Source of the DNA: Brienomyrus brachyistius
Taxonomy: Eukaryota; Chordata; Actinopteri; Osteoglossiformes; Mormyridae
DNA length: 64,000 nt
NCBI RefSeq assembly: GCF_023856365.1
Contig: NC_064555.1
Span: 13,047,754 to 13,111,753 of the forward strand
Reading direction: 5' to 3'
Both the position numbers and the translations under genes were made by a program. Positions within the stretch are counted from its first letter, which is position 1. The number at the start of each line of letters is the position of its first letter. Positions 36,047-48,934 of the stretch are shown here, one piece after another. The notes below the pieces were generated by a model. That model was not told the origin of the DNA. It saw only the letters and a list, made by a program, of their open reading frames with translations, and searched no databases.

Positions 36047-37179
36047 AATGTCCTCATTTTTTCACATGACTCTATGTGCAGACAGACTCACTCACTCACT
36101 CTCACTTATTGTATAAAAGCTCCTACTAAATAAATAAAAAAATAAAGGCATTTCAAAGTCACCCCTTTGTCAGTGAGTCTCGGTAGTAGCAGGTTTATAG
36201 GCAGTTGAGTGCTCTGGGGGGGTGGGGGTGATATAGCTTGGGGTAGGACAACAGTTGTCCCTTATTATACAGCTGGGATTTAATTCTTTGATTTTGAAAG
36301 TGGTCATGAGATCTACCTTTACTCCTGGGATCCTTTATTACAGTGGATGTTTGCTATGAGAGCCTCTAATACTGTCTGCTTAGTGCAGGTTTGTGGCCTG
36401 AAGCTGCTATTGCTATAAGGTGCCATTATGCTGTGTTGTTTTTGTAGCATATATGTACCGTGGTGTAAACCTGATTCTAACTCATTGTTGTCATTGTTCT
36501 AATGATCCACAGAGGAAGATAAATCTTTCGGTTTCCTGGAACGCACGTGCAGGCATGTTCCAGTTTGGTGGCTTTCCAAAGCAACGAAGGACAAATGTGA
36601 TTAAAGCCTTTAGATTTTTCTTCTGCTTGACTGGCAGAAACATTAACTGGGTGTCTTCTGAGGATTTACTGGTGTTTTGTAAATGCCGCTTTTTTAATCT
36701 TAGAGATCGGTGGAGACTCAGTGGCTGTCCTGGCTTGCATGGTCTTATTGGGTTTTTGGTTGTGAGATGTCCTCCCCACCAAGGCTGGGCGAAGACTTTT
36801 CCAGTTGCAGGTGTTTCACTGGGCAGGTGTCCTCCTCAGCGATTGGTACATTAAATGTAATGTTCACTCTGAGTATCAAAATGGGGGGGCACATTCAATC
36901 ATTTTGGCAAAAGGGAGGGGTACTCAGGCCATTGCAGCTGCCCCCCCCCCCCAGCCACAAATGCCTGCTCTCTGCCTTTGGATGAAAAGACTAGACGTCA
37001 CTCTTAATTGGCTCAACAATGTACATGATGGATAAAGGAGTAAAGAGAACAAAACAAGGAATTCTTAAAAATCTGCTGTGTGATGAGATGCTGAGGCGGG
37101 TCATAGTGCAGCCAATGGGCTGGAGCATCCAGTCTGGGCACAGCACTGGTGTTGTACACACTGCCTGTTTGTCTTAAGG

Positions 37180-37380
37180 AATGGGGTCCCAAACTTTTCA
37201 GCCCATGACTCCCAAAAGATCAGTGGTAGAGATTCACGACCCTCATTTATCTCCGACTTGCAGGTCCCCCTGTTTAGATTTTATCAATCTGGGGGGGGGG
37301 TTATTTATCACAATCCACCTGTTACAGTTACAATGGCTTTTTACATTTTTATTAACAAACCCCCACTTTGGGAAACCCTC
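37180..37380. mobile_element. hAT-like MITE
   Basis: Ends carry GGTCCCAAACTTTTCAG and CACTTTGGGAAACCCTC as imperfect inverted repeats. The flanking 8-mers TCTTAAGG (37172-37179) and CCTTAAGG (37381-37388) match at 7 of 8 positions. Confidence 0.7.
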
Positions 37381-37440
37381 CCTTAAGGTGACCCGTGATA
37401 TATTTGGATGTCTGCACCATTTTTGCATGCTTCTCTAAGA

Positions 37441-37446
37441 TCTTTT

Positions 37447-37486
<40 letters not shown>

Positions 37487-37529
37487 GCTTTCTTTCTTTT
37501 TCTTTCTTTCTTTCTTTCTTTCTTTCTAG
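37441..37529 (+). repeat. (TTTC)n microsatellite
   Basis: About 20 tetranucleotide units with two interruptions. Confidence 0.9.
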
Positions 37530-38514
37530 ACCTGCATATCACAGCCATGTTTTTTTCTGCAGACTGATGTCTGGTTGGTCCCCTAATGAAATTTCAGTTG
37601 CCCTTTTCAGACTTTTCAGTTATTGATTTTACGCTAATTGTCCACGTCTTTAAGACTCCTGCCGATATTCCTTCAAATAATCATAATGCTTTTCTCAGTG
37701 TTGATCCTTGGGACTTTGCATCGATTCACTGTTTATGATTCCCCTTTAAGTTCAGTGCATCACATCGGTGATTCTGCTTAAAGAATAAGGAGTCACAGAA
37801 GCAGACATTTAAAATGCAGGCAGATTGCACAGGTGTGCATTCGGTAAAGCTGGGTGGTCAGAATCTGGTGATTACAACATGCAGGGAAATGCAAGGAAAC
37901 TGAAAAAGCAGAGTTTCAAACCACATGAACCGTTGCTTTTTACAGCCCATTATTCTGCATGATGGCCTCTGTATAGACTGTACCTATATTCTGAGCGTCC
38001 CCGTAAAGCAGGATAATCTTGACACATAACAAAGTGTAGGAAGGTGTAGGAAGGATGCTGTGCATGACATTGGTGGTTTCTGTGTTGCTCCGTTTGCTTT
38101 ACTTTGAGAGACGTGGGTCCCTCAGTATCATTTGTTCCTCGCTGTGCCTTCTAACCTTTGCTATGGGCGTCTTGGGCCTTGAAGGCTTCATATGGGTCAT
38201 AATTGTAGGACTGTGAATGTCTCCACAGTTCTGGCTTACTTGTTCCGCCACTGCTGCATCCATGGAGTCCCGGGCGGAATGACTTCTCTGGGGGCCCTAG
38301 GTTGACAAGGTTGGGGGGGGGTCCTAAGTGGGCCGCTTGAGCTATTTATTTGAACCGATAGGGAATTAAAAATGATGGAGGGGGGCATTATATCAGTGGG
38401 TCGATCAGCTGAATTTAAGAAGTGTAAGCATTCCCCCTTTTCCGTGATGCTAAGATGTAGCCTGCGCCTTCCTCCACTGCTGAGGCTAAGGTCAGCCTTC
38501 AATATTTGCATATG

Positions 38515-38614
38515 TTTAATTGTGTTCTTTCAATTTGTGTTCATAATTTGTCTACCACTTCAGCCGAATAGTATCACAGATGCAGGAAATGTAATGTTAG
38601 TCTTGTATCTGCGT
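38515..38614 (+). repeat. 100-bp dispersed repeat, copy 1
   Basis: This segment is 96% identical (four differences by eye) to 39883-39982, in the same orientation, 1368 bp away. The flanks of the two copies do not match. Confidence 0.85.
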
Positions 38615-39882
38615 TATTTTACTCTTCTGTCAGGCTGCTTTGCGCCGGTAGACTATCACTAGAAAAGCTGAGTAGCGTGAAGTCTCAAAGTAGGAATATT
38701 CCATTATAGCCAGAACGGGGGGCATCTTTGTCTATTCTGAAAACTAAAAATGCAAGTAACAGGCATGTTGCAATAATTTTAAATGATTCTGTTATTTTAT
38801 AGCATTAACGTATCGTCTGGAAATTAAGGGGACGCAGGGGGCTACTTACACTTGCCTTCTGGTAGGTCCTCCTATGATGGGGCCCCTCCTTCTTAGTAGA
38901 GCCCATCCACACTCGCTCATTGTGCTCTAGGTCAGTTACCATGAGCACCGTGGGAGACGTGGTGAAAGAACCAGGGAAGATCCCTCCTAGTGAAGAGGAT
39001 GGAGCTGTCAAGGGGTGTTAGTGTCACAATCAATTTGGGGGCCTTTTGCATGATTCACTCGCCAACACTCCTGACTGGTCCCTCCACCCTGTGCCATTCC
39101 CCCCCCCACCTCACGGTTGTTCTCCCTCTCATCTGTCCCCAAGCTAAGTCCTACATCTGGTCTGGTGATGATATACTGAGGGAGGAGCTTTGGCAGGTTG
39201 GCATGACGACTGCGGTTGCTTGTGTGGACAGCAGCCTTTACGATTCAGCTCAGGTGCAGAATTCAGAGCAGCCTCAGCAATCTGTGCACATTTACAAGGT
39301 GTATCTTTTAATGTCTTACACAGATCTTCATTACTGGACTTGCATACATATAAGACCACAGGAAGTACCCACACACTCCCGTAACCACACTGCCCATGCG
39401 GTATAAACTCATTCATTCAAAATGAGACCAATATTAACCTATATGGTAATGGATTTGCAGCTAGAGAGTGCTGGTGAGGATTGCTTAGTCATGTGATGTG
39501 ATGATTAACGTGATAACCACATGCACAAAGGCATATAACATTGATAATTGATTAATGATTGCGTGACTCCTTTTCCTAAATTAAACATTTACATTTATGG
39601 TTCTGCATTTCGATATCATTCATAATTAGATTAAACAAATAAAATGTGTCGGCGCGATTATAATCCACAAAATGCATTGTAGATGTTTCGCTGATCCGAC
39701 GTGTTTAACAGGAACCAAATTCAAATTTATCTGAAAGACATTTAATCTTCTTGCTGCAAAACCGCAAATATGGTAAGGTGGTCCGGCCATTATTTTCGAA
39801 TAAATGTCAGCATTTAAATTAAATTTAAATTAAATTTCGTGTATGAAATACGGACGTTTTTTTCCCAGTTGTGTTCTTTTTT

Positions 39883-39982
39883 TTTAATTGTGTTCTTTCT
39901 ATTTGTGTTCATAATTTGTCTACCGCTTCAGCCGAATAGTATCACAGATGCAGGAAATATAATGTTAGTCTTGTATATGCGT
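39883..39982 (+). repeat. 100-bp dispersed repeat, copy 2
   Basis: Partner of 38515-38614. Both keep the same frame open (containing FIICLPLQPNSITDAGN), but no protein family is recognised. Confidence 0.85.
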
Positions 39983-40399
39983 CGCGAGAACGGTGATAGT
40001 CCAGATGAGCACAATGTGGCAACTGAGAGAAAAAAAATCAATGTCCTATATTCTCAATCAATAAGTGCACCTGGTCAATAAAGCAGCTTACAGACCATGC
40101 AACATACACACACAAAGCATATGTCATTGCTTATATAGATGTGGCTTATAGTATTCTGTTATTTGCATAACAGAATACGGATTCATGCCTTTGTTTGCAA
40201 AAGGCAAATAAAATGTGAAATAGTGTATGCCATGTATTACAGATTTTGTGATGTACTATTTATAAGTCACTGCTTGTAGAAGGGTGACAGATGAGCAGGT
40301 GGTAACGGACTTGCAGGCTAGGCGGTAGACAAGCGTAAAAAAGTAGTGATTGTTTTAAGGGAGTAGTGATTATAGACACATAAGAGGCTCGCCGTCGCT

Positions 40400-40626
40400 T
40401 CCTCCCCAAAACCTTGAGCGGCGTATTTCTGCCGATGAGCGAAAGCTGGGGAGGGGGAGGGGGGCTGTCACGACGGAGGCTGGGCGCTGGGGCAGCGCTC
40501 CTCTCTCCATCCCCCAGCCATCCGCCAGGCTCCGAGCTGCATCCCTCATCGCAGCGGATCTCCATCCCACGCCATCCGTCCTCCAGCGTACTTAAGGCGC
40601 CGGGCTGCTAGACATTCCCCGTGAAG
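40400..40626 (+). promoter_or_regulatory. sv2a: Probable sv2a promoter and non-coding first exon
   Basis: A GC-rich island stands out from AT-rich surroundings and ends in a consensus donor (AAG then GTAAGAG, exon end 40626). It contains a perfect 6-3-6 palindrome GCGCTG-GGG-CAGCGC at 40484-40498, whose halves resemble the CAGCGC part of REST/NRSF sites. The sv2a start-codon exon has its own acceptor (CCCAG before 63294) after 5' UTR sequence, so at least one upstream non-coding exon must exist. This is the best candidate on the + strand. The link across 22.7 kb is inference. Confidence 0.4.
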
Positions 40627-43355
40627 GTAAGAGCCACCTTATTTTTATTTAGTCAGTAGTTTCCGGATTGAAGGACAATGTGATTATTAGGTCCGTAAGG
40701 ACTGTCTTTTCCCAATTGAGCCTTCACCGTGAAGCCATCTTGCACGTCGCCCATACCTAGGGCTTGTCAAAAAAACCTTGGCTTTTTTTGTATAGGTTAT
40801 TATTTTGATGCCAAAAATAAACACGTTTGCATTTGTGAATATTTTTTTCTTCACCTAAACATTTTCTGAAAGCATCCCTTTAACCGACACAAAGTAGAAT
40901 ACAAGTAAAATTTAATGTTACTACATTCAATATAAAGTAGTCAACTTAAATAGCAGTACTTTGTGTTTAAATTCAACAAATCGTATATGCATAGAAGTAT
41001 TAGGCGCTGCGTAATAACGCGAGGGAGAGCGCAAGGCGCAGTTTTACATTTGCCTTTACGCTGGATTTTCGCTGCTCTGATGCCCAGCTGAGTACATTTT
41101 CCCTTAAGCTTTATAGCCAATTTTATGGTACCTGCTCGTCATTTTTAAAGCTCTTATATACGGACAGTGAAGTTGGTTCTTACAAAATAGCAAACATCAT
41201 TAAATTCGACACGCACTATATTGTTTGCTTTGGATATTTAACTAAATATGGAATACAATGGTGTCTTGCCCATTTTCAGGGGTAGCATAAATTCATTAAA
41301 TATAATAAACGTCCCTTTATCGTTTCTTGCGTATATTACATGACATGGAACAGGAGGTGATGGTTTAGCGAGGGTGCTGCAAAATATGATCGCAGGAATG
41401 GCTCATATGCTCATATCCTGACGTGCTCCCCACACATTTCCTTGACAATTCGCCATAATGTTAAAAAACAGACAAATGTCTTTTCTGTTATCATTTCATC
41501 GTATTCGACAGCGTACGACTTTTTTTACTTCTATGCTAATTATAATACAATAATGACCTTGCGAGAACCTCGTAAAGAAGGTTTCTGATACTGCTGGACG
41601 GTACTCAGTTCCCTTGTTCTACCTACTCGTTTGAGACGGCATGTTCATTCTTCTGAAACGACCTTGCCTTCAGAAAAAAATGTGTCATATCGTCCTATAT
41701 TGCATATTTCATGATTTTTTTTCCCTTTCAAACTGGACAGATTTAGCTAGCGACCTATAATGTTCAAGTTGGAGAAAATATTTTACATTGTCTGGACATT
41801 GAGTGTCTAAATTGCCATACTATACACACTAATTATCAATAAATCACGTCATTCGGGGTTTTGTTTTTGGTTCAGTAGCGTTCTGGGATAATCTTCATTT
41901 CTAGCAGGACTTGTGAAAATATTCACTGCCTTATAAAATTATGATTGAATTGGGAAAATATACTGGTAATAGGGTGGTACTAACTGGTGTATGGTGCTAT
42001 ACTGGGAGGCTTGTGCCAGGTTTGTGTATTGACGCTAACCAGGCTTTCTTGTCTTAACTTGCTTTGTATCGTTTAGTATCCAAATTCTGTATCTGCAGGA
42101 TGCTGGTGGGGAACGGGGTAACCGTGTAAGGTCAGCCTAGATGGTATCAGTCTATGTGACTAGGACATCTGCTTGTGCTTCTGGGCTATTTTAAGCCAAT
42201 CAGCTTGGTGCTGGTTTTTACACTGCTCACGGGTGATGTATTTTTTTCACTAGTAAACGTGGCTTCCAGTGCGAAAAACGAGCTACAAATTTTTTGCACA
42301 GGTCAGCCACCGCGATCATCTTTGGACTGAAAAAGTGTAGAAGCCTGGAAATGTGAGGACCATCCAGCTTCGGTGAGAGCTGATGCTGCTTTGATTCTGC
42401 TGGTGGCGCCTTCAGCTCTGTGCCTGAATGAGCATAGGTGCCTCCCCACCTTACCAGAGTCCCAGCAGAATGAGCTTGTTTACATCATTCATGAGCTGTG
42501 ATTTGCTTAGATAATGAGGGGCCTCCCCTAGCTTTGGTCTTTCACGGTGAATTTCTCACTTGTTTCTGCCCTTTGGCTGCTGCCCCCCCCAAATCATCAC
42601 CCAAGATATTCTCCGCCTGGCCATTAGTGCGGCGCTCTTATCTGGTTTGAGGTGCTGGAGAGCCTGAGCAGCAGCCCCATGCTGTACTTTGATTGCCTCT
42701 CTGGATCTAGGTGCCATTACCACTCGTGATTAGGGGGCCAGCGGTGGGGGCTGGGGTTGCCCAGAAGGCTTACAGATGGCCTTCACTGTTTCACTGTGTC
42801 ATCAACGTGACGGGATGTGTCGCGTTGGGGTATTTAGCGAGTGGCTCAGTGCTGTTTGGTTTTTTTGCCTCCAGATTTTGCTTTTCTGTAAACCAGCCAG
42901 TCACCTCCCAGCCAGATAGCAGACATTCTGTTCCTCCCGGGGGGGGGGGGTGGGGGTTGGAATCCCGTAGCCACCCTTCTCCGCTCCCTGGCTCCTCGGC
43001 AGGGATCGCTCTGTGGATAGCTGGGTTTGGATTCGCCGGGTGTCTGATCCTGTCAGTTTGCGCATCCTGGCGACCTTTGTGCACCCCTGCCTCACGTGAT
43101 CTGCCTGCCTGGCCCATCACCTCTGCCAAACCTCAGGCAGCCAAAACGAGAGGCGTTTCCTCAGCATTTCCCCACCATATTCCTGAGGTTCCCCCTGTAG
43201 TGATTCTCTTACTATTATTTATCTACACACCGCCCTTTAAAAAGCACCCAGCACAACACTTTATAATTCTGCCTATTACTCCCTGCAGGCTTTTAGGTTG
43301 TAAACTATTCAAAGACCACAAGGCACAGGCATCTGTTATGGTGATTAATAAAAAA

Positions 43356-43434
43356 CACTGTATGGCAGAGAGAATCAGATGAAGGGTATATTATTAATCA
43401 CTGTATGGCAGAGCGAATCAGATGAAGGGTATAA
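43356..43434 (+). repeat. Two-copy 43-bp tandem duplication
   Basis: CACTGTATGGCAGAG and AATCAGATGAAGGGTATA occur twice, 43 bp apart, with one visible substitution. Confidence 0.8.
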
Positions 43435-43766
43435 GTGTTAGTCCTCTGGAAAGCATTACAGATGGCATTATCCAATTTATTGACAATATTTGAACATTTA
43501 AGGCTAGTATTAATTTTCAGGGTTAAATGGATGGCATAATGTACCTGGGGGCTTTAGTAACCTCAACTAACCTTGAATGAGATATTTTTAATCATAAAGG
43601 GTCCCAGTCTTCCGAGCCACAGACTGCTACTGTCAGACGGACCATACTGCAGTTTGAAGGCCTCGCCCAGCAGGCTGTGGACCATCCTGTCTTCCTTTTC
43701 TACATCCATACTCATTCATCTGGCCAGTTATTCTCTTTATTTTTTATTGTTCTAAATATTTTAAGG

Positions 43767-44120
43767 GGGGCGGCATGGTGGTGCAGTGGTTAGCACTGTT
43801 GCCTCACACCTCTGGGACCCGGGTTCGAGTCTCCGCCTGGGTCACATGTGTGTGGAGTTTGCATGTTCTCCCCATGTCGTCGTGGGGTTTCCTCCGGGTA
43901 CTCCGGTTTCCCCCCACAGTCCAAAAACATGCTGAGGCTAATTGGAGTTGCTAAATTGCCCATAGGAGTGCGTGCGTGAGTGACTGGTGTGTGAGTGTGC
44001 CCTGCGATGGGCTGGCCCCCCATCCTGGGTTGTTCCCTGCCTCGTGCCCATTGCTTCCGGGATAGGCTCTGGACCCCCCGCGACCCAGTAGGATAAGCGG
44101 TTTGGAAAATGGATGGATGG
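43767..44120 (+). mobile_element. Full-length tRNA-derived SINE with target duplication
   Basis: The head contains a polymerase III A-box-like TGGTGCAGTGGTTAGC and a B box GGGTTCGAGTC (43821-43831). The body has GTGTGGAGTTTGCATGTTCT and GGGATAGGCTCTGGACC, and the tail is (GGAT)n. A perfect 11-bp duplication ATATTTTAAGG flanks it (43756-43766 and 44121-44131), so it is a comparatively recent insertion and the best reference copy of the family here. Confidence 0.9.
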
Positions 44121-46103
44121 ATATTTTAAGGACTTTAAGTTTTTCCACACAAGATTTTGAAGCACTTGCGCCTAGCAAGCGTCAAGTGATGTGACAATGA
44201 TCTGATTCGATTTAAGGTGTTTCTGAAGGTGTTTCTGCACGAGGTGCAAACTGCAGATTCAAATCGAAACAGCAAGTGGAAACACTGCGATATCGTACCT
44301 TTGTGCCAGATTAATTTATGTATCACCTCATTACATGTTAGTGAGAGAACAGATATTTTCCCTATGGGTGATAACAATAACAGCAGATGGCGGTGAATAT
44401 ATTTTATAACACGTATCTACAGCGGCAGCGCGCTGTATCAGCGCATGCTCCCCACCCGGACCTGACCTGTACCTACAAAAACAGCAAAATTTTACACAAA
44501 CCTTTGGCATTTGCCTGCTGGAAAATGAGTTCCATTGAGCTCTCTTGCTGACTGATCACGAGCTTTCAAGACAAACTGTTGTGTAGAATTTGATGGTTCA
44601 TTCGAGTAATTTGCCTGCCAGTCCAAATTCAGATGGGTGTAGGTTCTTGTCAAGTTAAGTCAGCTTACCTTTAATGTCACACGATGTCACACAGGTACAC
44701 AGTGAAATAAAATAGCATTTGTCAGACTTCAAAATGCCCTTATTGGGGTTTCACCTCCATGGGCTTTGAAAGCTGCTGAAAGCACCTGACTCTGGTAACC
44801 AATGGTGTAATGAGCTCTAAATGCATAGAGGTGTAACCCCCAGAGACCTGCTACCATTACAACCATGCAGCCCTGAGAGATAATTGTGTTTTTCGGGTGG
44901 ACGTGGAAAATAGAAGAATTTGACAAACACATCTCACTTTACACCTTCAGCCAGCTTTCTGCTGACTCGCCCGGCTGTGACAGTCAGTGACATCTTATTG
45001 ATGTCCTTCTGGTATGACATAGGCAACCCATGTTTGATCCATGTTACATGCAAAAATAGCCTGTTTTTCATTCTCAGCTAGCACATGTTTCATGTATCGG
45101 TAACACTGAGAGACTCATTGCTCTGATTGGCCCGCGCTCCTTCCAGGCTGTTGAGCATTTCGGAACCTAAGTCAGCCTGCCTAACCTTCCTGAGTGACCT
45201 TCTTGTAGAAGGACACTGAAGTAGCAAAAGAACTAATTAAATATGCATGCGGCTTAGATATTGCTTGGGTTCATGATATATTAAACAGTGAATAGCCATC
45301 AGCTGTGTCTGTCTAGAAGGCAAATTTCACCCCCAAATGGTTTTGAGTTCATCTTTTTCATCATGAGCGAGCATTGAGCAATTTACAATCGGAATTCTAT
45401 CGCACAAGCCTTGAAAAGAGTTTGGTGTCACTAAAAGGACATTTGTGTTTATGGAGAATAAAGTAAATGATGTTCTGGCCTGAGTTTGCTGCTGAGTAGC
45501 CGCTGTGGTTGTAAAGATCTGTTAGTCAGGTTTGCTCATTCTTGGTGTTCCAATTATGTCAGGAATGGCCTAGATGATAAGGATGTGAAACACTGATCCA
45601 CAAGCCAGGAAACATGAAAATCATTGTTTACTGTTTCTTATAGTAACCATAAACATGATGATTGATGTATGAGATTTCAATGGAGTCACTTTCTATAAAT
45701 CCGTTATTGAAATTTTGCAATTATACTGTAGTGTACCTCCATTATCTTTTAATTCTGTGAGACCTTTTATTACCTTTTTACAGGATCTGAGGAACTCTGA
45801 GGCTGAAATTCTCATTTGTGCTGCCTTTGATAGATCACTGTTCAGAAGCCGCTGACATGCCCAATTAAGCGCTCAGTTGCCTTGTCCCTCTAGAGCTCAG
45901 ACAGGGCTAAGTGCAGTTGATTCTAGGATTGTTCTGATCCAGCAGTGTGTGATAAGCGCTTTATAAACAGCATTGTATGTGCTGTTTTCCATTTCAGGGG
46001 CCCCCTGTCAAGTGCTGGGCCCCCGATTCTGTCAGGGTATCTATGCCTAGTTCAAAAACCAATAGTGAGAGAAACTTCAGTGCAGCGTAACTGTGAATGT
46101 CCA

Positions 46104-46215
46104 CATCCATCCATCCATCCATCCAAACCTCTTATCCAGTACATGGTTGGGGAGGGGGTGCTTGAGCCTATGCTAGGCAGCACAGAATTCAGATGCATCA
46201 TATTAAGGGAGGATG
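46104..46215 (-). mobile_element. SINE fragment, reverse orientation
   Basis: (CATC)n followed by CCTCTTATCCAGTAC is the inverted tail of the SINE family at 43767-44120. Confidence 0.55.
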
Positions 46216-46445
46216 CAGGATGGAGTTACTTAGACCTTCTGGACACCATGTTTTTGTGGTACAGGAAACCAAGGGTCCCTGTTTTTCTGGAATGTTCTGG
46301 GAAGAGTATTTCCAGGGATATTAACTTCTGAAATATGTTATTAGGAGGGTGCTTTATCCCCTGCACCACCTCCCCCCCATGCCAGCTCAGTGATGCAGAT
46401 TCAGCATGGAGTTTGGGGCTCAATGGTTTACAGGGACGCTCAGGG

Positions 46446-46690
46446 GCATCCTCATCCCTGCCACATCCTCATCCCCGCCACATCCTCATCTCCACCACAT
46501 CCTCATCCCTGCCACATCCTCATCCCCGCCACATCCTCATCTCCACCACATCCTCATCCCCGCCACATCCTCATCTCCACCACATCCTCATCCCTGCCAC
46601 ATCCTCATCCCCGCCACATCCTCATCCCCGCCACATCCTCATCTCCGCCACATCCTCATCCCCGCCACATCCTCATCCCCGCTACCTCCC
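46446..46690 (+). repeat. 17-bp minisatellite
   Basis: About 14 copies of CATCCTCATCCCCGCCA with CTGCCA and CCACCA variants. Because 17 is not a multiple of three, all three + frames stay open and translate to the same Ser/Pro/His-rich motif. No gene is implied. Confidence 0.9.
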
Positions 46691-47261
46691 CCTAACATGC
46701 CCTGTTAAATTAGGCACAGAGAAAACCGACATAACAGACGCTGATGTCAAGGTGAGCTGTAGCCCTCCGGCGTGCACTAGCAGTGCGGGTGTGGAGCTGG
46801 GGATTCGGACCATCTGGATACTTTGTGCAGAGCAAGCATCCCTCTCAAGCAGCTACTACATGAAAATGCCCTAAGGGGTAAGCAAAGAGACGATACCCCT
46901 AGCTAATAAGGAACAAGCTAAAAAAGCTCACCAAGGAGATGATGTCATTGGGGTTGGTGTATCTCACTCTGCCTGCACAAGGTGCTGTGTTACAATCCAG
47001 AGCGGCAGTCTGCCAGAATTATAATCACAGTTGCCTCAATCCCAGCAATGGAGTCGCTGTAACTTTATGCGACACCCTGGGAGGGACTGGGGCTCTGAGG
47101 ATGCTGCTTCTGTATTTTTGGGTTCCTCCTCCTTATGTTAGGGCCAGTGTGCAGTTTCCACATTGCTCATATGACTGACAGCTCCTACTTCATTCTTTCT
47201 CTGTTTTCTGCTAATGCTTCTGGGGTCGAAACCCAGCTGTTTATGTGCGCTAAATGTGTCA

Positions 47262-47560
47262 GGCACATCCATCCAATTTCCTAGGACTGCTCATGCAGCA
47301 CAGGGTCACGGTGAGCCTGTTCCTGGAAGCACAGGGCACAAAGCAGGGGATACCCTGGATGGGATGCCAGCCAATCAGAGGGCACACACTCATACACACA
47401 GTCACACATTATGGGGAAGCTGGAGATTCCAGTATATCCAAGCAACAGGGAGGTGATGCAAACTTATAAAACAAATACACATGCAGAACCAAAGCAAGAA
47501 CTGAACCCTCAACCTGTGAGATCCCAGCAGGGCTATAGCCCTACTAAAATGTCCTTTAGT
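47262..47560 (-). mobile_element. SINE copy, reverse orientation
   Basis: Reads CATCCATCCAATTTCCTAGG, then CACAGGGCACAAAGCAGGGG and CCAGCCAATCAGAGGGCACA, the inverse of the body of the SINE at 43767-44120 with moderate divergence. Confidence 0.7.
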
Positions 47561-47691
47561 GTCCTCCCCCCAAATAAATGTACACTAGTTTAAACAGTAT
47601 GTTCTCATTCACTGAGCTAAAGATTTACCCCCCTTATCATAATCTTGTAGTAACTCCTGGATCTCAGCACTAACCATAGAATTAATAGATA

Positions 47692-47712
47692 ATTTTTTTT
47701 TTTTTTTTTTTA
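47692..47712 (+). repeat. Poly-T run
   Basis: A run of about 20 T residues, possibly the inverted tail of a retroposed sequence. Confidence 0.6.
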
Positions 47713-48934
47713 TAGCTACTTCAGCACACACACGGTTATTGAGAGTTAACTAGAATAGTTGCCTTTATTGGGAGAGTTTGCACAAGTTATTGTGGTAACA
47801 TTCACTGTCCCTGCAAGCATGACGTATCTTAACAGGAATGTTGATATGAGTAGAAGCAAAAGCACAAAATGTATTATTTAAGTGCATAATACAGCAATCA
47901 AGCTCTTAAGTTACGAAACCTGTAAAAGACAAAAAAAAGTTCCATTTCCCCTTGGTAATTATTAAAATGATATTTCTGAGTGTTCAATTCTTCGCCATGG
48001 CAACCCTTCAAGTCCAGATCTGTTGAGAAATATGCATGATTAAGGCGGCAAATTGGATGATGAGTCACTCAGTGCCTTTGTTCTGCATCACTCTGCGCCT
48101 GATTGAACCCTTAGTGTCACCCAGGAGTGACGCGAGGAGGCAAACGGTAATTTGTGGCCCTTTACACTGTTGGCTAGGGTAAACAAAGTCATCATACACA
48201 TTGTTATACACTTGTTTTCAGTGGGGGGGGTGGGGTTAGAAATGTATATTTCAGGAATGGAAATGGAGTCACAGCAATAGAGGAATGCTATGTTCTCCTA
48301 ATTAGGCTCCAGTTATTTTGAGGTCAGCTGGAGACAGTGTGGAGTCGCCCTTGACTGGGAACACTTGCTCGTGATCATAGATTGGTCTGGACTATATTTA
48401 TATTTTCTCCCCGACCCCTGAAAAATGACCCAATAATTCTGCAAGGGGCTGAGCCGATCAAAGGATCAAATCCTAGAATCGCTCTGGCTGCAGGACCCAG
48501 ACAAATATGGCTTTTCCTGCCTCATGGCTCGGCATTGGTTCACTCCGTCGGTAACAGCAGAGTACATATAGTGGTACAGCGTCTAGGCATTTAGCATCAG
48601 GCTAATTGTTTGCAGCAGCACTGGTAGGAACCCTTCCAGAGGACTGATCGGCAGGGCCTTAGTTACTTAGTCACTTCTCCATTTTCACTGAAGGCTGTCA
48701 AATGGCCATCATAGAAAGCCCTGGTCCTACAAATATCTCAGCTCTCCCCCTATGCTCTGTGACACCCGACTGGTGCAAGTACAGGAATCACGCGCCTTTC
48801 AGGCTGTAGATGTAGTGCTTCACCTGATCTTCTCCTTCTTACTCTTTACCTTTTCCCACTTTTATATGGGGTCAGAGATGTAGTGCTTCATGAAGATAAA
48901 GAAGACCTGAAAACTCTTCACTATATCTGTATAG

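Noticed and set aside
42711..43382. A 223-codon + strand frame
   Set aside because: It starts in sequence with no promoter or Kozak support, contains a G-run and low-complexity parts, and has no recognisable domain. A GC-rich chance frame is more likely.
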